Assembly (NCBI RefSeq): GCF_963924675.1 | Contig: NC_089230.1 | Location: 930,001 to 994,000 of the forward strand | Length of the DNA: 64,000 nucleotides | Direction: 5' to 3' | From: Phocoena phocoena | Lineage: Eukaryota > Chordata > Mammalia > Artiodactyla > Phocoenidae | In this document: piece by piece, positions 58,460 through 64,000 of the stretch | How the letters are laid out: every line of letters starts with the position of its first letter | Position numbering within the stretch: the first letter of the stretch is position 1 | Made by a program: the position numbers and the translations under genes | Notes under the pieces: model-generated | The model's input: only the letters and a program-made list of their open reading frames with translations | Told to the model about the DNA's origin: nothing | Databases searched by the model: none

Positions 58460-59090
58460 TGTAAGTACTCTGTGACAGTTATATTATTCAAACCGCCCAG
58501 AGCTGCCATTACATCAGTTTTACAGATGAATAAACTGTGTCCGAAGCAGGCGATGAGATGAACCAGCAGAGACTGGATCTGACCTTGGGTCTCCTGACCT
58601 CAGGACAGGTCGTCCTAACCACTCTGCTACACCAATTCCAAAGATGGGAGGATCTAGATGTTCCCACAAAAAAGGAAACAAATGAGCTATTTTTATTATC
58701 CATTGCTAACAAATCCCAAAATTTTGAGGAAAAAAAAAAAAAGAAAAAGAACAGGGGACTCAGAGACTGAAATTTAGAGCTTTCTGCTCTGGGCTCCAGC
58801 ATGAGGTGGGCTGAGCCTCCTGGCCTGACTGGGCCACTGTGTGGCCTTAGGGAGCATCCCGACCCTGAAGAAATACAAGTGACAGCAGGGCCAACGTCCA
58901 GGGCACTGACCAAGCGGCACAGTCCCACGTGCTAGATGCTTTACCCTTCACCGAGGCTCTAGGGGGCTCATGCTTTGCTCTTCTTTAAAAGATCTTCAAA
59001 CACGTCAGCTCGGTGGGCCAGTTGGGAGGATTAAGTGGGATTATCCGTGTCAAACACTCAGTTTAGAGCCCTCCCGCCCCAGAGCATTTT
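58460..59090 (+). repeat. Two MIR-like SINE remnants flanking an A-rich run
   Basis: 58460-58640 carries CATCAGTTTTACAGATGAAT, AAACTGTGTCCGAAGCAGGC and GGTCGTCCTAACCACTCTGC. 58920-59080 carries ACGTGCTAGATGCTTTACCC and GGAGGATTAAGTGGGATTAT. Between them lies an A-rich run (58728-58748). Confidence 0.6.
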
Positions 59091-62000
59091 TAAATGTTGT
59101 TTATAAAACGTACGTATCTCTTATCCCTTCTCTCTCCGTCAACGGTGATGAGGAAACACAGTGGAAACACACCTTTGGGTGAAGAATGGAAATGTCATGC
59201 TGATCCGGAGGTGAGAGAGAGTCCAGGGCTTTTAGTAGATATGCCCGCGATGAGGACAGAGGTCTGGGAGTGGCCGGGGCTGAGGTCCTGCCGGTGTTTG
59301 GCATCGTCGAGGGACAAGGTGGAGGAGAGGGGATGGCCAGGACCGCCGGGGTGGGCGGGAGGGGAGGCAGTGCTGGGTCCCACCCCTCGGGCACAACCCA
59401 GGCAGGGCACCTGCCAGAGAAAGCGGGACAGAACAGCCACGGTAACCATGAGATGACCTAGGATGGGGACACGGGCTGCTGGGAACTCTCTGCCTGATGT
59501 GCCCGCACGCCCTGGGGAGAAGCACCAAAGCCATTTTCCCGTCTCACAGCATCGACGACAGCAGCGCATTCAGAAGAAAGGAATAGGCCACGTGCCTCCG
59601 AGGCCTGCAGCTCTGTGTGCCATGGCAGCCATGACTCGCTTCTGAGGGCACCGACAATTAAACCCTCCTCTAAAGACCGCTTCCCGAGGACGTATATGAA
59701 AATGATTCAGTGTTGATCTTAACTGGATAATATTTCTTTATTTATCCAAAGGGAGGAAAAGGTTTTTAAATATTATGAAGGTTACAGATGAGGTTTTGAA
59801 AACAAACAACATGATGTATTTTTGGGAGATTACAAAATAATTTCAGCTTTTAAAATATAAAGTTATAGGCATGAGTCTAAAAGTATAATTTGGCCAGACA
59901 AAATTGCTGGGCATTTGCCTATTCTTGACTCATTTTGCAACATAAAACCGACCTCTCTCTCCACTTTGGTATGGCTGGACTGGTGGCAAGGCTGCCACGT
60001 CCCCCTCGCCCTGTGCTGACTTCAGAATGGGGAACACGCCCTCGGTGCTCTCCGGCGGCCCCAGTGGGTGCCAGCAACCCCAGCGGACAGCTCGGAAGGC
60101 TCGCAATCTGATGTAAAGTCACATGACCAGTGTCATGGTCCCCCTCTTCCAAATGGCTCTTGGCAATAAACGTTTCCAGGATTCTTCCATCCATAGTCCA
60201 CACAGAGCAAAACTTAAAGGGAGAATAGTCCCTTGAACCTTATGGCGCCCTTACACTGCCGCTGTCCCGACCTCACTCCCAGTCCCAGCCGGCGGGTGAC
60301 GGCTTGGCCCCTGCTGCCTCCTGCCACCCACTCCGCACCTCTTGGGGGGACCAGCGCCCGCCACGTTCTTCCCTTGATGCCGAACCTGCAACCTAGCCCC
60401 TCCAGCCCTGAGCCACCAACCAGGAGCATTTCGAGGCCCCTCAGGCGGGAGGAACCTCAACACGGCCCCGCCCACTGCGGCAGCCTGATTCAGGACGTTA
60501 AATTTGGAAAGTATTGTTCCAGGACAGAGTTACCTCTTCTTCTCCGAGCCCCCTCTACACGTGCAGTAGAGATTGTCAAGCACGTGGTGGAGACCGGATA
60601 CCATGCAGAGTAAAAGTGCGCTTTTCTGGGCCAACGTCCTGGGAAAGGGCTCCAGGGGGGCTTCCTGTGAGCACGGCCCACACCCCTCTCTCCTTTGCTC
60701 TTCAGAATCCTTTACTCACTCAGACTATGGAAGACTGATTGCAACCACGTCCTGGCGGATTGAAGACCTGCAAACAGTGCACGGAATCGTGCTCACGTGT
60801 CCTTTACTTTCCACGGATGTCAAACTCTCCTCTGGCTAATTGTAATCATTTTAAAACGAATTAGTCTTCCTGGTTCCCACGTTTTCTTTCTCAGACTTTG
60901 ATAACTCGTCTAAAAATTCTTTTTAATACACTGCTTTAAAATATTCCTCAGATAAGCAGAGTTTCCTCCTGCCCGAGTCCGCCAGCAGCGTCCTGACCGC
61001 CCCGCCACGCACACAGCAATTTCCCTGTGGGCTCTCCGTCTCGGTGTGGGCTGGTCCTCTGGACTTGTTTTTTGCTTAAACTTTCAATTTCCCATTTGCC
61101 TGTGATACCGTATCATTATTTACCACCTTATGATTTCTAGTTTGTTCAAATTTTTGTGGAGGTAGTGAGAGTGACTTAAGGGTGTACTTAGGGACGTCCG
61201 GGAACAGTGGCTCCACCCTCAGGCCCTCCCTGGTCCCCGTGGGGCTGGGTGTCCGAGATAAAACCATCCATGATGAAAGAGCATTTTATCAGCTTTTGAA
61301 CCAGAGGAGAAAATGCTTGTGTTGTGACTGGAAAGTAATAAAAATGAGCCCTTATTCCCTGTGCTTGGAAAGACAAAGAAGACAGCTGAGAAAGAGAACT
61401 GTAAAAGCCATCAGGTTTGCCATGACCTAAAAATAGAGAAACGGGTTCTGGGGACCAAACTGGAGGGCTGGAGGCCCTGCTCCGGGAGGGTACGGCAGGC
61501 CAGCTGGATGCTGGCGCTGAGACTGGATTTTATGAGCACCAAGAAAGCCACTTTAGTGGGAGGGACATGAGCCTGACCCCACTGGTAAGTGGGCCACGCT
61601 CGCAGGCTGCTGGCAGGCGTAGCCTGAGCCCAGAGGCTGCCTGGCAAGGCCAGCCTGGCTCCCATGGAGTCCACTGGCCTGTTCTGGGCGTGGAGGCCGG
61701 ACCCTCAGGCTGGGCCTGGCTCCCTGGACGTGGCCCTGCTGGAACATCTGTCCTACTCGCTGAAGCTGAAGCCTACTTCACACAGACTCAGGGATCCATC
61801 TCGACATCCCCAAGAGCACATCCTTTCCTGGCATGTGAAGCTGTTCCTGGGTTTAATGTGGGGCCTGGACTGCTGCCCAGTGACGAATTCATTTCAGAGG
61901 GCCCGGCTCCCCAGTGCTGGGGTGTCCTGTTCCCCGAGCTTGCCTGTGTGCGCATCTCCTGCATCACCAGGCCTGCTGGGCCTTCTCCGCTCTGCTCCAT

Positions 62001-63626
62001 ACCGGCTACTTCACATAGCACTTGGTCTTGACCTCACAGGTGCTCTGTGCACTTGGCCCTGACTTTCACTAAGTCCCAGGAGCCGGGGCGCCGAGAAGTC
62101 GAGTCCTGTCCGTGCTGGATCCTCACGGCACCCCGTCAGATGCAGAGACAAAGCCTGGTGACTCCCCTTTGGCCCCAGAGAGGGCCTCCCGGGGGGACTC
62201 GAGCTCTGGCCGAATGTGGCGTCTTGGGTGAGTTCCTCGCCTCCTGAGCTTAGTTCATCACTGAACAAGGCAGAGTGACTGTGGGATCCGAGAAAACCTG
62301 TGTGAACAGGTTCACGTGAAGCCTGCACGCGTGAGCCCTCAGGAAACACGCTTCACCGCTGTGCCGTCTAGAAAACGCCTCCTGACCTGTGGGTGGATTT
62401 CGTCACTATCCCGACATCGCCCCTTTCTCCTCATACCCCCAGGACTCCGCCATCTTGCCCAGGCTCCTGAGCTGCCCAGAGTCAAGCCTGGTTCCACCAA
62501 TCACAGCCCCATCACAGCAGACGTTTACTGCTCACGTGGGGAGAGTGTGGACGAGCAGCCGCTTTGGGGGACCCACGGGAGCCCCACAAGTGGAAGGTGG
62601 CCTGCAGCTTTATTGTATGAACATATCCTGCACGAGTTAACCTTTAAAAATCTCTTCATGGCCTAGATTCATACAATTTCTGCAGAGCTACAGAGATGGT
62701 CGATGTGACCCATGTGACGTGATGTGGAGTGTAGTTACAGCTGGGAGACCCATGAGACGTCAGACAAATGGTGTCAGAAGTCCAGGTGGGGCGTTTCAGC
62801 ACACGGTGCTCTTTAGACCACACAGACGGGACCACCGGGGAAGATCAGCGGGTGTGGGTGCGTTTCCAGTAGCCACATCGGCTTGGCTTTTCACAGAGTA
62901 CCCAGTGGGCCTGGTGTGGGGCTCAGTGCTGTCCTGCTGGGCTTTGGCTGAGGAAGCGCCAGGCGAGGTGCTGACAGAGGGCCTCGCTGGGCCTCCCCTC
63001 CGCTCCCACCTGCCCTACACGTCCTTTGCCTAGAGCTGTGCTTTGGGACTGGACGGTGATTGAGAGGTGCACTTGCAGGAGGGAGTGGGTGGGGAAGGCA
63101 GGCCTCATATATCCTCTGGGGGACCCAGGGGCATCAGGACCTGCAGCTCTGCCTCAGGACACAGGGCCTCCAGGTAGGAAAGGGCTTGGGGCCCTGATGA
63201 CCCAGCTTGAGTTTCCTCTTGTGTCATGGGCCTTGTCTCGGTGCCGGGTTAGTTCCCAGCCTCCAAAAGCACAGCTGATTCAGTCAATCACTCTAGCAAA
63301 TCCATGCCCCTTCCTTCCTCCACTTTAGAGGATAGACCCTCTTTCATGGGGAAGGGATCAGACCGCAGGGAGGAAGTAGGGCTGTGCTGCCTTTAGCAGC
63401 CAGGTGACCTGCCAGGCCCCCAAGGGGCCAACTGGATGCATCATCTGTGGTGGATGGCACCTCGTTCAGGTGCACGGGGCCGCTTCGCGGTGTCTACGTG
63501 CACACGTGACTCAAGGCCTGTCCTGTCCCACTGCCTTCCTGAAGCTTCCTGACTATGCTGCTTCCTGCTGAGGCTGCCTCCTGTGCGTGCTCCTGAGGTT
63601 ATTTCAGATGCATAGAGAGATGGCAG
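59091..63626. other. Intergenic, no gene recognised
   Basis: Alternating GC-rich (59220-59660, 60200-60700, 61440-63600) and AT-rich (59690-59960, 60840-60960) stretches. No splice-consistent gene, RNA gene or identifiable repeat could be supported. Confidence 0.4.
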
Positions 63627-63670
63627 ATAGGTGATAGGGAGATAGATAGATAATAGATAGATAGATAGAC

Positions 63671-63708
<38 letters not shown>

Positions 63709-64000
63709 GATAGGTAGATAGATGAGAGATAGATAGATGACTGATAGATGATATAAATAGATAATAGATAGGTGATAGATAGATGATAGGTAGATAGATG
63801 ATAGATAGACGATAGATAGATAGATAGACGATAGATAGATAATAGATAGATGATAGGGAGATAGATAGATGATAGGGAGATAGATAGATGATAGGGAGAT
63901 AGATAGATGATAGATAGACGATAGATAGATAGATAGATGAGAGATAGATAGATAGATAGACGATAGATAGATAATAGATGATAGGTAGATAGATAGATGA
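63627..64000 (+). repeat. (GATA)n microsatellite, open at right edge
   Basis: At least 374 bases of GATA/GATAGATA repeat with periodic interruptions (GATAATAGATAG, GATAGACGATAG, GATAGGGAGATAG) that themselves recur, giving a higher-order structure. It continues past the window. Confidence 0.95.

Noticed and set aside
63627..64000. Regularly interrupted GATA array as a CRISPR array
   Set aside because: The units are 4-base microsatellite repeats without unique spacers, in a mammalian genome.

Overview
The window is vertebrate nuclear DNA, almost certainly from a placental mammal. It carries one complete protein-coding gene on the + strand: THBS2, encoding thrombospondin-2, a secreted calcium-binding matricellular glycoprotein. 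I assembled it by eye from 22 exons: exon 1 non-coding, 21 coding exons, all introns GT-AG, and the reading frame unbroken from ATG at 10595 to TGA at 33794-33796. The predicted protein is 1171 residues against 1172 for human as I recall it. The older repeats (MIR, L2, MLT1, Tigger1) are shared across placental mammals. The youngest L1 3' end (about 38485-38890) looks like the artiodactyl/cetacean L1 lineage. I saw no ruminant BOV, pig PRE or horse ERE SINEs in 64 kb. That fits a cetartiodactyl outside ruminants and pigs, perhaps a camelid, but this is inference from memory of repeat families.

Layout. 1-7540 is intergenic DNA upstream of THBS2, with an LTR-like repeat at the left edge and a reversed MLT1 LTR at about 5.3-5.7 kb. 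7541-7899 holds the TATA-containing promoter and non-coding exon 1. 10572-33796 holds the coding exons, in domain order: signal peptide and N-terminal laminin-G-like domain (exons 2-4), coiled coil with the two interchain cysteines (exon 5), VWC module (6-7), three TSR type 1 repeats (8-10), three EGF-like modules (11-13), calcium-binding type 3 repeats (13-18) and the lectin-like C-terminal domain (18-22). 33797 to about 35838 is the 3' UTR, with an AU-rich element, alternative poly(A) signals and a perfectly paired bulged hairpin. About 35840-64000 is a gene desert with L1 remnants, one ERV1-type LTR, a Tigger1 fragment, an MLT1 LTR, MIR and L2 pieces, and a GATA microsatellite running off the right edge.

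Exons 3-13 are strikingly GC- and CpG-rich, while introns 1-2, parts of introns 4 and 13, and the 3' UTR are AT-rich. No second gene, RNA gene or new biological system could be supported. The most checkable new observations are small: a NAGNAG tandem acceptor at exon 8, a 3' UTR hairpin, two perfect intronic inverted repeats, and a degenerate minisatellite just downstream of exon 5.
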